Source: Bacillus sp. ISL-34 (GTDB taxonomy: Bacteria > Bacillota > Bacilli > Bacillales > DSM-1321). Taken from it: a stretch of DNA of 64,000 nucleotides. This document shows, one piece after another, positions 16,789 through 26,480 of this stretch (positions are counted from its first letter, which is position 1; each line of letters begins with the position of its first letter). The stretch covers positions 264,569 through 328,568 of the forward strand of contig NZ_JAGGQJ010000002.1 of the NCBI RefSeq assembly GCF_018613325.1, written 5' to 3'. The translations under genes were made by a program, and so were the position numbers. A model generated the notes under the pieces. The model worked only from the letters and a program-made list of their open reading frames with translations. It was not told where the DNA came from and made no database searches.

Positions 16789-17832
16789 GTGAATGTCGCC
16801 GTCTTTTTTCGCTGGTTTTGGAGGGGGATTCTCCTTTTAGTCATATTAATCGTCATTCCCTATTCATGGGCGTTGATTTTAGCATTGCTTACCGCCATTC
16901 TTTTGGATGGATTGGTCCGCATGATTGGTGAAACGGCAAAGCTGCATCGTTTTTGGGCAGTGTTGATTTCATTTGTTTTATATGTAGGCGGGCTTATGAG
17001 CATCACTTATTTTTCCTTTTCGGTATTAATCAAGAAGGTCATTGTCTATTCGGAAGAATTTCCCGGTTTCATACGTGAAGTGTATTTGACGGCTATATTG
17101 CCAGTCATTAGGCAATGGGAACGGTATTCCCAAACTTTGCCGCCAAATCTCATTCAATCAATAGAACAAACGATGGAAAAGGGAGTCATGGCTCTGGAGG
17201 GGTTCACAGAGGGCTTTGTTCAGGATATGGTTCAGTTCGTTACACTCATTCCGGGGCTTTTCATTGACTTTTTAATTTATTTAATCGCTTTATTCTTATT
17301 TAGTCTTGAATTGCCTAAGTTAAGAAAAAAGGCAGTCCTTTATTTGAAGACATCCACCTATCAAAAGATTTCGCTAGTTTATCAAGATTTAAGTATGGCA
17401 GCCGTAGGCTTCATCAAGGCACAAATCCTGTTGAGTTTAATAACGTTCATCATGGCTTATGGAGGACTATGGTTGTTGAATGTAAAATATACGATTCCAT
17501 TGGCACTGTTAATAGTAGTTGTGGACATTCTTCCTATCTTGGGTACGGGATCTGTGCTGGTTCCTTGGGCAGCAATCGTTTGGGCTCAAGGAAACCATCA
17601 TCTGGGTATTGGCCTCATCATCCTATTCCTGGTCATTACCATCATAAGAAGGACCATCGAACCAAAAATCTATTCAGCAAATATGGGATTGAGCCCATTG
17701 GCATCGTTGGTCAGTCTTTATTTAGGGTTTAAGATGCTTGGTTTCATTGGGCTTTTCCTTGGACCTTCGATACTGATTGTTTATGATACGTTAAAGAGGG
17801 CAGGTGTCATCAAAACCAATTTCAAAATATGA
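16789..17832 (+). CDS. AI-2E family transporter (YtvI-like membrane protein)
   Basis: A 347-residue integral membrane protein with about 7-8 hydrophobic segments. It shows the AI-2E/UPF0118 family pattern: paired N-terminal helices, a soluble middle region (about 85-150), and the conserved DILPILGTGSVLVPW and MGLSPLASLVSLYLGFKMLG blocks near the C terminus. B. subtilis YtvI is a sporulation membrane protein of this family; others export autoinducer-like molecules or ions. Start GTG 16789 with AAGGAGGG eight bases upstream. Function here is unproven. Confidence 0.85.
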   Translation: MNVAVFFRWFWRGILLLVILIVIPYSWALILALLTAILLDGLVRMIGETAKLHRFWAVLISFVLYVGGLMSITYFSFSVLIKKVIVYSEEFPGFIREVYLTAILPVIRQWERYSQTLPPNLIQSIEQTMEKGVMALEGFTEGFVQDMVQFVTLIPGLFIDFLIYLIALFLFSLELPKLRKKAVLYLKTSTYQKISLVYQDLSMAAVGFIKAQILLSLITFIMAYGGLWLLNVKYTIPLALLIVVVDILPILGTGSVLVPWAAIVWAQGNHHLGIGLIILFLVITIIRRTIEPKIYSANMGLSPLASLVSLYLGFKMLGFIGLFLGPSILIVYDTLKRAGVIKTNFKI

Positions 17833-17839
17833 AAGATTA

Positions 17840-17989
17840 TTAGATGTTTTTTGCCTGATTTCTTAAATTTGACATATCTTTTACCGCTTTACCTTGACCG
17901 TTGCAATGATTGCAGTCCCGGGAAAAGAATTGCAGATAACGGGTTTTCCCTTTCCCTTTGCAGTGCTGGCAAATGGTTATGAGTTTCAT
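17840..17989 (-). CDS. Small DnaJ-type zinc-finger protein (49 aa)
   Basis: A 49-residue product contains two CxxCxGxG repeats: CQHCKGKGK near residue 7 and CNHCNGQGK near residue 28. This pair is the zinc site of DnaJ-like mini-proteins such as B. subtilis YuiA. ATG 17989 is preceded by GGAGTGAGG. It converges with the AI-2E family gene, their stop codons eight bases apart. Role unknown; possibly a chaperone- or redox-related zinc protein. Confidence 0.7.
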   Translation of the reverse strand: MKLITICQHCKGKGKTRYLQFFSRDCNHCNGQGKAVKDMSNLRNQAKNI

Positions 17990-18130
17990 GATTCCTCACT
18001 CCTTCAAAAAGTATCGCTTTTTTAACAGTATGAAACAATAAAGGTAGAACTATACTTCATGTAATCATTCAATGTTAAATGCAGCAGGTTTTATATAATA
18101 TGTATTTATTTTATTTCATGTACCAGTTGG

Positions 18131-18177
18131 AAAAAAATAACCCCCGCTCCTATTGTCTTTTAGGAACGGGGGTTATT
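18131..18177 (-). terminator. Terminator of the first CNNM-family gene
   Basis: AATAACCCCCG/CGGGGGTTATT stem with an inner TCCT/AGGA pairing, followed by U-rich sequence on the minus strand. Confidence 0.85.
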
Positions 18178-18178
18178 A

Positions 18179-19531
18179 TCATGAAACGATTTCGGTTTGT
18201 GATATCATCGGGAATTCTTTCACTTCGCTAACGACTTTTGCCGGTTTGAATATTTCAATATAACGTATATGGTGATCTTCCATTTCTTTTATCCTAAAGT
18301 TATAGGGACCATAAGTCAGGATATCACCTTGTTTGGCCTCGTAATCCTCGGTAAGGATCCATCCGCCCATCGTATCAATATCTTCATCATTGATATCCAA
18401 TCCGAGTAAATCATTCACTTCACTGACTAATACCTTGGCATCGATGATGTAGTGATCTTCTTTTAATTTGCGGACATCCGGCACTTCATCCAGGTCGAAT
18501 TCATCGCGGATATCGCCAACGATTTCTTCAAGGATATCTTCAACGGTCACCAAACCTGATGTACCGCCGTATTCGTCCATGAGGATAGCCATGTGGATTC
18601 GTTCCTTTTGCATTTTTAAAAGTAAATCGTGAATTGGGATACTGTCAATGACACGGATGATCGGACGAACATATCGGTCGATCGTTGACGCTGCCTGATT
18701 GTTCTTGTCTATCATTTCAGTGAAAAGCTCTTTAATATTGACCATTCCGATAACATGATCCTTATCACCATCAATGACAGGATATCGTGTAAAGTTCTCC
18801 TCCGCCATAACGGTAAAAAACTGCTGGATCGTATCATCTTTGGATACCGTTGCAATTTCTGTACGTGGAACCATGATTTCTTTTGCGATCCGATCATCGA
18901 ATTCAAAAATTTTATTCACATATTTAAACTCTGATTGGTTAATTTCGCCACTTTTGTAGCTTTCGGAAACAATGATACGAAGCTCTTCTTCTGTATGAGC
19001 CAAATCATGTTCGGAAACTGCTTTTAATCCTAGCATTCTTGTAAGCGTCCTTGCAGAGCCATTCAGTACCCAGATGAATGGATACATGATTTTGTTAAAA
19101 CCAATTAAAGGTTTGGAAACCAATAAAGTTACTTGCTCCGCTTTTTGGATCGCCAATGTTTTTGGTGCCAATTCCCCAACAACCACATGTATGAAGGTAA
19201 TGAAAGAAAAGGCAATTGCAACCGAGAGTGCATGAGAAGCTGAATTTGGAAGATTCAATTGATTCAAGAGTGGGTGCAAAATGTTTTCAACTGTCGGTTC
19301 CCCAAGCACCCCAAGCCCTAGAGCGGTAACGGTAATTCCGAGCTGGCATGTTGAGAGGTATTCATCCAGGTTGGATATGACTTTCTTTGCTGAAAGAGCA
19401 TTCGGCGTTCCTTCTTCAATTAATTGATCGACCCTCGTGCTTCTCACTTTAACAATCGCAAACTCCGTAGCTACAAAAAATGCTGTTAAAGCAATTAAAA
19501 TGGCAATAAGAACCAAGTTTATTATGTCCAA
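18179..19531 (-). CDS. CNNM/CorC-type hemolysin-family membrane protein (paralogue 1)
   Basis: A 450-residue protein with an N-terminal DUF21 membrane domain (about 1-195, four helices), two CBS domains (about 210-335) and a C-terminal CorC/HlyC domain (about 350-435). In Bacillus, relatives such as MpfA export magnesium. The motif [18 protein letters not shown] spans the end of the second CBS. It starts TTG at 19531 with GGGAG 7 bases upstream. A closely similar paralogue lies at 22634-23965. A short leader frame with a strong ribosome site precedes it. Confidence 0.92.
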   Translation of the reverse strand: MDIINLVLIAILIALTAFFVATEFAIVKVRSTRVDQLIEEGTPNALSAKKVISNLDEYLSTCQLGITVTALGLGVLGEPTVENILHPLLNQLNLPNSASHALSVAIAFSFITFIHVVVGELAPKTLAIQKAEQVTLLVSKPLIGFNKIMYPFIWVLNGSARTLTRMLGLKAVSEHDLAHTEEELRIIVSESYKSGEINQSEFKYVNKIFEFDDRIAKEIMVPRTEIATVSKDDTIQQFFTVMAEENFTRYPVIDGDKDHVIGMVNIKELFTEMIDKNNQAASTIDRYVRPIIRVIDSIPIHDLLLKMQKERIHMAILMDEYGGTSGLVTVEDILEEIVGDIRDEFDLDEVPDVRKLKEDHYIIDAKVLVSEVNDLLGLDINDEDIDTMGGWILTEDYEAKQGDILTYGPYNFRIKEMEDHHIRYIEIFKPAKVVSEVKEFPMISQTEIVS

Positions 19532-19541
19532 ATAGTCTCCC

Positions 19542-19574
19542 TTAACTCGCCTTCGAGACGAATAAGGAGTACAC
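19542..19574 (-). other. Possible short leader frame before CNNM paralogue 1
   Basis: A perfect AGGAGGTG lies about 45 bases upstream of the TTG start. From its GTG, a 10-codon frame (VYSLFVSKAS) ends in TAA, overlapping the gene's own AAGGGAG site. The GTG is too close to the Shine-Dalgarno for normal initiation, so translation is doubtful. Confidence 0.25.
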
Positions 19575-20144
19575 CTCCTACATTTTTAAAATATACAAGT
19601 ATATTTTTTTTGCCGTGCTGAATATTTTCGGGATTACTTCAAAATGGCTAGAAATAGATGTGCAGCCGTTTGTATTCCCATTTCTTTTAGTGATGAAGAG
19701 AATTATAGTATATGCCGATTAGCGATGCGTAGACGGGAAATAGAAGAATTTCTGTCTGAAGGAATGCAGCCATTTTCCAAAAGGATGCACATATCCGTTA
19801 CGCAAAGCAGCGTCCGCCCGTCAAAACGAACATTCTTTAATGCCCCATCAAATCACCCCAATCTAATTAATTTAAATACTTTTATTATAGAAAGAGTTAA
19901 TCATTCAGTCAAACAGCTTACGGCACCTTAAATCCGGTAAATTGCTTGTAAAGGATCAGTTTGAGCTAATAATTAGCTGTTTTTGACTGTTTTCTCTACT
20001 TTATTGTATCATATTATGGAATATTCAGAAAAATAGGGACCGTTTCATAAAAAATTGGTCAGTTTCATTATTTTTTTGATTGTACAAACATATTCTATAG
20101 AAACCAAGACAAGTTTTAAATGCAGATTAAAGGGGGTGGCAGCC
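19575..20144. other. Intergenic stretch, nothing clearly recognised
   Basis: About 570 bases between divergent genes. A plus-strand frame (19644-19931, 95 codons) has no ribosome site and an odd, cysteine- and arginine-rich product, so it is not called. A minus-strand TATACTATAAT near 19710 could be a promoter -10 for the CNNM gene. AT-rich otherwise. Confidence 0.4.
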
Positions 20145-20717
20145 ATGAAAATCATGGAAAGGATGGCAGCGATCATTGCCGGCAGCATGCTTGTAGGTGT
20201 GGGAATCAATTTTTTTCTGATACCTTATCATTTATTGGATGGTGGCATGATAGGGATTGGGCTGATTTTTCATTACTATATAGGACTTCCGACAGGACTG
20301 GGTGTGATTTTGAGCAGCATTCCATTATATATATATGCATGGTATTTTGAAAAAAAATTATTTTTGAACAGTTTGCATGGCTTGCTTTTTTCCTCTTTAT
20401 GCATCGATATTTTTTCCGACGCTGTCACCGGATGGAATCTTCCCATTTATGTAAGTGCGATAATTGGGGGAGGGTTGATTGGACTAGGAATCGGCTTGAT
20501 GCTTCGGTATGGGACCTCTACAGGCGGAACGGATATGTTGGCACAGATCCTTTCCAGGAAGAGTGGACTCAATGTAGGTCTGCTGATTTTTTTCATTGAT
20601 GGATGCGTACTGCTTTGCGGATTGAGTGTTGTGGGGACTTCAATCTTTTTATATTCATTTTTAACGATCATCGCGGTCGCCATGCTGACTTCAGTCACCG
20701 TGATGCGAACCACTTAG
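20145..20717 (+). CDS. YitT/YczE-family membrane protein
   Basis: A 190-residue, almost wholly hydrophobic protein with 5-6 membrane segments. GLMLRYGTSTGGTDMLAQIL matches the conserved TGGTD motif of the YitT family. The C-terminal DUF2179 domain of full-length YitT proteins is absent, so it belongs to the short form. Start ATG 20145, behind AAAGGGGGTGG; the frame is open 30 codons further upstream but without a site. Function of the family is unknown. Confidence 0.82.
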   Translation: MKIMERMAAIIAGSMLVGVGINFFLIPYHLLDGGMIGIGLIFHYYIGLPTGLGVILSSIPLYIYAWYFEKKLFLNSLHGLLFSSLCIDIFSDAVTGWNLPIYVSAIIGGGLIGLGIGLMLRYGTSTGGTDMLAQILSRKSGLNVGLLIFFIDGCVLLCGLSVVGTSIFLYSFLTIIAVAMLTSVTVMRTT

Positions 20718-20811
20718 TGTTAAATCATGTATAAAAATCTGAAAAAAGGAAAGGATGGGCAATATGAAAAGGACAGATTTTTAGTCTAATAAATAGTAAA
20801 GGGAAGTTCTT

Positions 20812-21525
20812 ATGAAAAAACTCTATATGTGTACTGCGTTGTTGGTTATGCTGGCTGGGTGTCAAGAGTCTGAAATGCCAGAGGATAAAGAAGTGAACAG
20901 TGCTGTTCCAGAATCGATGGATGCATCAATTGTCATTAAAGGGAAAGTGGAGCCTGGAAAAGAAGTCATTCTTGAAACGACAGTGAAACAGGGAAGCCAA
21001 TTGGTGAATGAAGCAGATGAGGTACTGTTTGAAGTGAGAAAGTCCGGACAGGATAAACGGGAAATGCTTGAAGCGAAGAATACTGGAAGTGGCATGTATC
21101 AAGTGATGCATACTTTTGAAGAACAAGGCAAATATATAGTAGTCTCCCATGTAACGGCCAAAGGCCTTCATGTAATGCCTGAAAAAGAAGTTGTCGTTCC
21201 AGAACATGAAAGTGAAGGTGCATCGGTTCACCCTAGTACGGATGTATCTATCGAGTTTCAAAGTAATCCTGTAAAGGCGGGAAACAGTTCTAACTTTGAA
21301 GCGTCAGTTGAATTGAATGGGAAGCCACTGACAAATGCAGATGTGAATTTCGAGGTCTGGAAGGAAGGCAGCGAAGAGAGTCATTTCACCAAAGCTGAAG
21401 AAGATGGAAATGGAACATATCTAAATAAGGTATCTTTCGAAGAATCGGGAACCTATAAAGTGCAGGTACATGTTGAAAAAGACGAAGTGCATGAACACCA
21501 ACTGCAAACGATTCAAGTCAATTGA
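20812..21525 (+). CDS. FixH/YtkA-like lipoprotein
   Basis: A 237-residue secreted lipoprotein; the signal peptide ends in LAGC (Cys17). Two tandem immunoglobulin-like YtkA/FixH repeats follow (about 35-115 and 140-235), each ending in a GxYxxxxxFEExGxYxVxVHV-like pattern. The linker is rich in His and Glu. The family is linked to copper handling or cytochrome oxidase assembly in other genomes, but here no cytochrome gene is adjacent. The start has AAAGGGAAG upstream. Confidence 0.82.
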   Translation: MKKLYMCTALLVMLAGCQESEMPEDKEVNSAVPESMDASIVIKGKVEPGKEVILETTVKQGSQLVNEADEVLFEVRKSGQDKREMLEAKNTGSGMYQVMHTFEEQGKYIVVSHVTAKGLHVMPEKEVVVPEHESEGASVHPSTDVSIEFQSNPVKAGNSSNFEASVELNGKPLTNADVNFEVWKEGSEESHFTKAEEDGNGTYLNKVSFEESGTYKVQVHVEKDEVHEHQLQTIQVN

Positions 21526-21617
21526 TTGTTTTTTGGATCGAATCGTTTAAACAGGTTTTATTTCTTCGTTAAATGGGAAGTTAAAGGATAACCGTACAGC
21601 AGAAAGGGAGGGTAAGC

Positions 21618-21782
21618 ATGAATAATCAAATAATCAACAAGTATAAAGATCTCGGGATTTCTATTGAAAAAACGAAATCCCGCCAGGAGATTTTCACAAA
21701 TGTTTCACAAAATGATTCATCCTTACTCACCACAGCTGTTTTTTCTCAATTTTCCCAAAAACGGGAGCTAAAAGAATATTGA
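21618..21782 (+). CDS. Small hypothetical protein (54 aa)
   Basis: ATG 21618 follows AAAGGGAGGG. The 54-residue product (MNNQIINKYKDLGISIEK to KRELKEY) is polar, without cysteine, membrane segment or signal. A terminator follows within 10 bases, supporting a real gene. Family not recognised. Confidence 0.55.
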   Translation: MNNQIINKYKDLGISIEKTKSRQEIFTNVSQNDSSLLTTAVFSQFSQKRELKEY

Positions 21783-21789
21783 TGCAAGG

Positions 21790-21821
21790 AGACCGGAGTA
21801 CGTATCAGCTGGTCTTTTTTT
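21790..21821 (+). terminator. Terminator
   Basis: AGACC/GGTCT stem with partial inner pairing, followed by seven T. Confidence 0.65.
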
Positions 21822-21943
21822 GTGCATTCCTAAATGTGATGCATTGTGAAGCTGGATATGAAAAATCGAATAGAACCTTATGAGCTGAAATAGGATAGAA
21901 GGACAAACAATTTTGAAATTAGCGGTAAGGGGAGTCCTATTGC

Positions 21944-22576
21944 ATGATATCACAGCTTATTATGACGATATTGAATTGGTTTGCGGAAATGGGGTATATG
22001 GGGATTTTATTGGGGCTGATGGTTGAAATCATTCCGAGTGAGCTTGTTCTCGGATACGGTGGTTATGTGGTCGGCCTGGGGAAAATGAATTTTTGGGGAG
22101 CTGTTCTTGCAGGAGTGGCAGGCGGGACGATGGCACAACTATTTCTCTATTGGGCTGGTTATTATGGCGGACGGCCATTTCTCTTGAAGTATGGAAAATA
22201 TATTTTAATTAAAGAAAATCATATTGTAAATGCCGAAGAGTGGTTTCAAAGGTATGGCGTAGGGGTGATTTTTACGGCACGATTCATTCCAGTGGTTCGC
22301 CATGCCATTTCCATCCCTGCCGGAATTGCGAGGATGTCCGTATGGAAGTTTATATTTTATACGGTTGCAGCTGTCATACCTTGGACCATATTGTTCCTGA
22401 CCTTAGGAAGGATCCTCGGCGAGAATTGGCAGCAAATCCGGGAAATAACTGAACCATATCTAATTCCGGCTGCTGGCTTTTCCTTTATCTTTATCATGCT
22501 GTATATCTTATGGAAAAAAAAGAGTACACCTCCAATCGTAACGGTCAAAAAAATGGGACGGTTTCCCGATAAATGA
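21944..22576 (+). CDS. DedA-family membrane protein
   Basis: A 210-residue member of the DedA/VTT family (polyprenyl- or phospholipid-flippase related). Family marks: the acidic EIIPSELVLGYGG re-entrant loop near residue 30, GGTMAQLFLYWAGYYGG near residue 65, and TARFIPVVRHAISIPAG near residue 112, with the conserved FxxRxxPxxR-type arginines. Start ATG 21944 lies nine bases after AAGGGGAG. Single gene with a strong terminator. Confidence 0.9.
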   Translation: MISQLIMTILNWFAEMGYMGILLGLMVEIIPSELVLGYGGYVVGLGKMNFWGAVLAGVAGGTMAQLFLYWAGYYGGRPFLLKYGKYILIKENHIVNAEEWFQRYGVGVIFTARFIPVVRHAISIPAGIARMSVWKFIFYTVAAVIPWTILFLTLGRILGENWQQIREITEPYLIPAAGFSFIFIMLYILWKKKSTPPIVTVKKMGRFPDK

Positions 22577-22586
22577 ACCCAAATCG

Positions 22587-22628
22587 AAAAAACAGCCACG
22601 TGAAATCACCTTTTACGTGGCTGTTTTT
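22587..22628. terminator. Bidirectional terminator
   Basis: AAAAACAGCCACGT/ACGTGGCTGTTTTT, 14 bp, between the convergent DedA and CNNM genes. Confidence 0.9.
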
Positions 22629-22633
22629 AATCA

Positions 22634-23965
22634 TTATCCTTGGGTAAGGTCTTCTTCGAGAGGAAGCTGTACGACCTTTTTTGTCACCTCGATAGAACGA
22701 ATCGCGTGATCTTCCATTTCAATCACTTTAAAGCAGAATCCGTCTTTTTCCATGATGTCCCCTACCTTCACATCATAATTTTCAGTAAGGACCCATCCGC
22801 CTATGGTATCGACATCATCTTCTTCCAAGTGAATGCCAAGTAAATCATTCACTTCCTTTACAAGAAGTTTAGAGTCTAAAATATAATGTCCATCTTTAAT
22901 TTTCCTGATCGAGGCAACTTCATCGATATCGAATTCATCACGAATTTCCCCAACGATTTCCTCGAGGATATCCTCGACTGTGACAAGTCCGGAAGTTCCG
23001 CCGTATTCATCCATCAAAATAGCCATATGAATGCGTTCTTTTTGCATTTTTAACAGCAAATCGTGAATTGGTATATTTTCCATTACCCGAATGATTGGAC
23101 GAGCGTAATTTTCTATCGCTTTGATATGGATTTCCCGATTCTTAATAAGATCCGAGAAAACTTCTTTTAAGTTCACTAAGCCGATGACGTGGTCTTTATC
23201 ACCTTCGACAACAGGATATCGAGTGTATTTTTCCAATTTGGCCACATCGACGAATTCCTGTACCGTTTCATCTTTGGATATGGTCATGATTTCTGTCCTT
23301 GGAACCATGATTTCCTTGGCAACACGATCATCGAATTCAAAGATGTTGTTTACATATTTAAATTCCGACTGGTTAATCTCTCCGCTTTTATAGCTATCTG
23401 ATAGGATGAAACGCAATTCTTCTTCCGTATGGGCTATTTCGCTTTCGGATGCTGGCTTGAAGCCAAATAAGCCGACAACTAATCGGGAAGAATGATTCAG
23501 GGCCCAGATGAAGGGAAAGGCTATCTTATGGAAAAATATCAGCGGGCCGGCTATTGCCAAGGCCACTTGCTCAGCCTTTTGGATGGCAACCGTCTTTGGA
23601 GCCAATTCACCTACAACCACATTCAGGAACGTAATCAGGGAAAATGAAATGACGAATGTCAGAATGCTTGTGACTTCTTGAGGGATATTCAAGGCATTGA
23701 ATATTGGCCCAACCAATTTGAGGACGGTCGGTTGTCCAATCCACCCCAATCCAAGGGCGGTAACGGTAATTCCAAGCTGTGTCGCGGATAGGTACTCATC
23801 AAGATTGGATGTAACCTTCTTAGCCGCAATGGCTTTTTTGTTTCCCTCTTCAATCAATTGATCGATCCTGGAGCTACGAACCCTTATGATCGAAAATTCA
23901 GAGGCTACAAAAAAGGCCGTTAAAGCGATTAAAATAATGACGAATAAAAAACTTAATATGTCCAA
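22634..23965 (-). CDS. CNNM/CorC-type hemolysin-family membrane protein (paralogue 2)
   Basis: A 443-residue paralogue of the protein at 18179-19531 with the same layout: DUF21 membrane domain (about 1-195), CBS pair (about 210-335) and CorC/HlyC domain (about 350-430). The two share long identical stretches such as the [18 protein letters not shown] region. It begins TTG at 23965, but no purine-rich site lies within 20 bases of it. A GGGAGGTG sits about 60 bases upstream, heading a 23-codon frame that overlaps the start, so translational coupling is possible. Confidence 0.92.
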   Translation of the reverse strand: MDILSFLFVIILIALTAFFVASEFSIIRVRSSRIDQLIEEGNKKAIAAKKVTSNLDEYLSATQLGITVTALGLGWIGQPTVLKLVGPIFNALNIPQEVTSILTFVISFSLITFLNVVVGELAPKTVAIQKAEQVALAIAGPLIFFHKIAFPFIWALNHSSRLVVGLFGFKPASESEIAHTEEELRFILSDSYKSGEINQSEFKYVNNIFEFDDRVAKEIMVPRTEIMTISKDETVQEFVDVAKLEKYTRYPVVEGDKDHVIGLVNLKEVFSDLIKNREIHIKAIENYARPIIRVMENIPIHDLLLKMQKERIHMAILMDEYGGTSGLVTVEDILEEIVGEIRDEFDIDEVASIRKIKDGHYILDSKLLVKEVNDLLGIHLEEDDVDTIGGWVLTENYDVKVGDIMEKDGFCFKVIEMEDHAIRSIEVTKKVVQLPLEEDLTQG

Positions 23966-24024
23966 TTAGTGTGGGACTTGATTGAATCGCCAGTTGTGCC
24001 GAACGATTTAATTATCCCAGTCAC
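23953..24024 (-). other. Possible leader frame overlapping the start of CNNM paralogue 2
   Basis: From the GTG in GGGAGGTG a 23-codon frame (VTGIIKSFGTTGDSI...) ends in TAA at 23953-23955, ten bases inside the CNNM gene. The CNNM TTG has no site of its own, which fits coupling. The GTG overlaps the Shine-Dalgarno, an argument against it. Confidence 0.3.
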
Positions 24025-24246
24025 CTCCCAAAACCAATAATGAATGAAATGATATTAAAGTATAAAATGTTAGATGAAAAATAAGTCTTGTCTATCTTGT
24101 ATGAAAATTATGCTGGTTTATATTTTCAATCTATAGGATCATTCACCTCGATTAGTAGTGGAACCTACATATTAGTATAAGTAACTGGACGTCAATCAGT
24201 CAAAAATTTCACACTAAAAACCTAAGTAAAAAAGGATGTTTATCCA

Positions 24247-25356
24247 TTATTTGGTTTTCAATTGTATGGAAAAGGTCGTTAGGAAATCGGTAGAGTGGCA
24301 GGTTAAGGTTCCTTGATGCTTTAAAACGATTTCTTTACAGACGAATAGTCCCAATCCCGTTCCTCTTTTTTTGGTGGTGATGAATGGTTCAAAAATATTC
24401 GGCAGGACGTCGTCAGGTATCTTCGGCCCGTTATTCGATATATTTAAAGTAAGAATGCCGGGTGGTGACTCAGAGCCTGAAATGTAAATGGATGGGGAAG
24501 GCATCCCTGCAACAACATCAAGAGCATTTAAAATAATATTAAGTAAAACTTGACGGAATTCTTCTTTAGAACCGGAAATTACGGCATCCTCGGCAATATT
24601 ACATGTAATGGAAGCATTTACTTCCAAGATGCTGGGATATAAAAATTCGATCACCTCATTCACAAGCTGAGCAATGGAAAATAAATCAGGTGATGATGCT
24701 GAAGTTTCCTTTTTGGAAATATTAAGAAATTGTGTGATCCGGTAATTGAGCTGATCCAATTCCTTTGATATGATATCAAGGTATTTTATCTCGGGTTGTT
24801 CTGCCTGTAACAATTGTATGAATCCCATGATGGAAGTCAGTGGATTTCTGAATTCATGGACAAAGCTTGAGGTCATTTGGCCAAGGAGCGTCAAACGGTC
24901 TTTATGGTTTGGGCTTATGAATTGATAGCGTTCTTCCAGTTCCATCGTTTTCAATTCGGTATAATGGGATAATGCAAAATGAATGAGTTTATCGAAGTAA
25001 ACGTTTATTTGCTTAATTAGATCCGATATTTCTTCTTTTGGTGCTTCAGAATTCAATACGTGCTCAATGATGATGGATCTCCCGATGGTTGAAGTGGAAA
25101 AGAAATTTTCCATATCCAATTGCTTATTGACTCGATCAGACGCAATCTTTTCCCCTACGACCTGCAGTACATCGCCTATTTCAGTATCCGATTTTCCAAG
25201 CTGATCCATTAGCAGATTAAAAATATTTTCCACTTCTCCTTTAAAATACCCCAGATATCCGTCCGGTAAATGCAGCAACTCATCTTTCCATTTGGAAATG
25301 ATGCTGGTTTTTTGAGAAGATAAAAAGTGAATGGTCATTTCTCGATTAGATACCAT
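24247..25356 (-). CDS. Sensor histidine kinase, cytoplasmic, sporulation-kinase-like
   Basis: A 369-residue kinase without membrane segments. The N-terminal 140 residues resemble the helical RsbRD/KinE-type sensor regions. The HisKA H-box is SFVHEFRNP (H167), the N-box is NIILNALDVV, and the ATP lid ends in GTGLGLFVCKEIV. No response regulator is adjacent, so it may feed a phosphorelay such as Spo0F. ATG 25356 follows GGAGGGC; four codons of open frame lie upstream. A good promoter with an inverted repeat precedes it. Confidence 0.88.
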   Translation of the reverse strand: MVSNREMTIHFLSSQKTSIISKWKDELLHLPDGYLGYFKGEVENIFNLLMDQLGKSDTEIGDVLQVVGEKIASDRVNKQLDMENFFSTSTIGRSIIIEHVLNSEAPKEEISDLIKQINVYFDKLIHFALSHYTELKTMELEERYQFISPNHKDRLTLLGQMTSSFVHEFRNPLTSIMGFIQLLQAEQPEIKYLDIISKELDQLNYRITQFLNISKKETSASSPDLFSIAQLVNEVIEFLYPSILEVNASITCNIAEDAVISGSKEEFRQVLLNIILNALDVVAGMPSPSIYISGSESPPGILTLNISNNGPKIPDDVLPNIFEPFITTKKRGTGLGLFVCKEIVLKHQGTLTCHSTDFLTTFSIQLKTK

Positions 25357-25460
25357 TTTGCCCTCCATACTGTAGGAAAATGAATTTACTTTTGACCCAG
25401 TAAGTGCTTTATTAGAATAAAATTACAAAATATCAAAATAATTACATCTTGTTTTCATGA

Positions 25461-25492
25461 TAACAGATTACTGTTACTTTAACATGTGTCAA
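25461..25492 (-). promoter_or_regulatory. Promoter of the histidine kinase gene with overlapping palindrome
   Basis: On the minus strand TTGACA (25487-25492) is followed after 16 bases by TAATCT (25465-25470). The inverted repeat TAACAG-TAAT-CTGTTA (25461-25476) covers the -10 region, as a repressor site would. Confidence 0.5.
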
Positions 25493-25572
25493 TTGGATAA
25501 ATATTCGGCAATCATTCAATAAATCCCTTTTTTTGACACAGTTTTATTACAGTAATTACAAGAAATAATAGC

Positions 25573-25613
25573 AAAAAAAGGTATCCGTAAAGTTAATGAC
25601 GGTTACCTTTTTT
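25573..25613. terminator. Terminator overlapping the 3' end of the CDF gene
   Basis: AAAAAAGGTATCCGT and ACGGTTACCTTTTTT pair with one mismatch. The stem includes the last codons of the cation transporter gene. Confidence 0.75.
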
Positions 25614-26480
25614 ATGAAATGCATATGGTTCGATGTGAACGATCACATGCTGGATATTATATTCCTTCAAAAGATTCTCTTCGATTTTAACCGTAATATC
25701 ATGACCTTGAATGACAGTCAAAAGAGGGTTAACATGAACGGTAGTTTCGAGCAGGATTTCACTTCCGTGCATCCGGGCTTTAATTTCACTCATGTCTTTA
25801 ACACCTTCTGTCAATATAATGGTTTGTCCGATCTTTTGCAGGAGCTGCTCATCGAAACCATCGGTTAAAGAGATGGAGGCATCACGAAAGATATCCCAGG
25901 CCGTTTTGCATATGATGACCCCCACGACTGCTGCAGCTATCGCATCCAGCCAAGGGATTCCCATCTTGGTACCGATGATTCCAATGAAAGCACCAACACT
26001 GACAAGGGCATCGGAACGATTATCCTGTGCAACGGCATAGATGGAAGAGCTGTTGATCTTTTTACTTAATGATAAGTTAAAACGGTAGATTCCGTACATG
26101 AAGATTGCAGAGAATAGGGCGACATAACCGGTCAGCATACTGGGAACGGTTGTTGAATCTTGGTGAAAGAAGGATTCAATGGCACTGAATACAACCTGGA
26201 GGCCCACGGTGATCATGATGAAGGCAGCTACCAACGAGGCTACGGTTTCCGCCCGTAAGTGACCATATGAATGATTATCATCAGGAGGTCTCTTTGAAAT
26301 TTTTAAACCGATCAATACGGCTACGGAGGCGATGATGTCAGTCGTATTATTTAAACCATCAGCCCAAAGGCCTTTAGAATCTCCGAAATAACCGAATGAC
26401 AATTTAAGAGCAGACAAGAATATGTAAGCGGCGATGCTTATGTAGGCGCCTTTTTCAGCTGAAATCGAATGTTTATCCAT
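25593..26480 (-). CDS. Cation diffusion facilitator family metal exporter (MneP/MneS-like)
   Basis: A 295-residue CDF exporter with six membrane helices (about 10-210) and a C-terminal cytoplasmic domain (about 215-290). Metal-site motifs DGLNNTTD (helix 2) and DNRSDALVS (helix 5) are present, along with the conserved HSYGHLRAE loop. B. subtilis relatives MneP and MneS export manganese; the metal here is inferred. ATG 26480 is eight bases from GGGGAGGG; the longer open frame upstream has no site. Confidence 0.85.
   Translation of the reverse strand: MDKHSISAEKGAYISIAAYIFLSALKLSFGYFGDSKGLWADGLNNTTDIIASVAVLIGLKISKRPPDDNHSYGHLRAETVASLVAAFIMITVGLQVVFSAIESFFHQDSTTVPSMLTGYVALFSAIFMYGIYRFNLSLSKKINSSSIYAVAQDNRSDALVSVGAFIGIIGTKMGIPWLDAIAAAVVGVIICKTAWDIFRDASISLTDGFDEQLLQKIGQTIILTEGVKDMSEIKARMHGSEILLETTVHVNPLLTVIQGHDITVKIEENLLKEYNIQHVIVHIEPYAFHKKGNRH

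Noticed and set aside
19644..19931. 95-codon plus-strand frame
   Set aside because: No ribosome site, unusual composition, no homology recognised.
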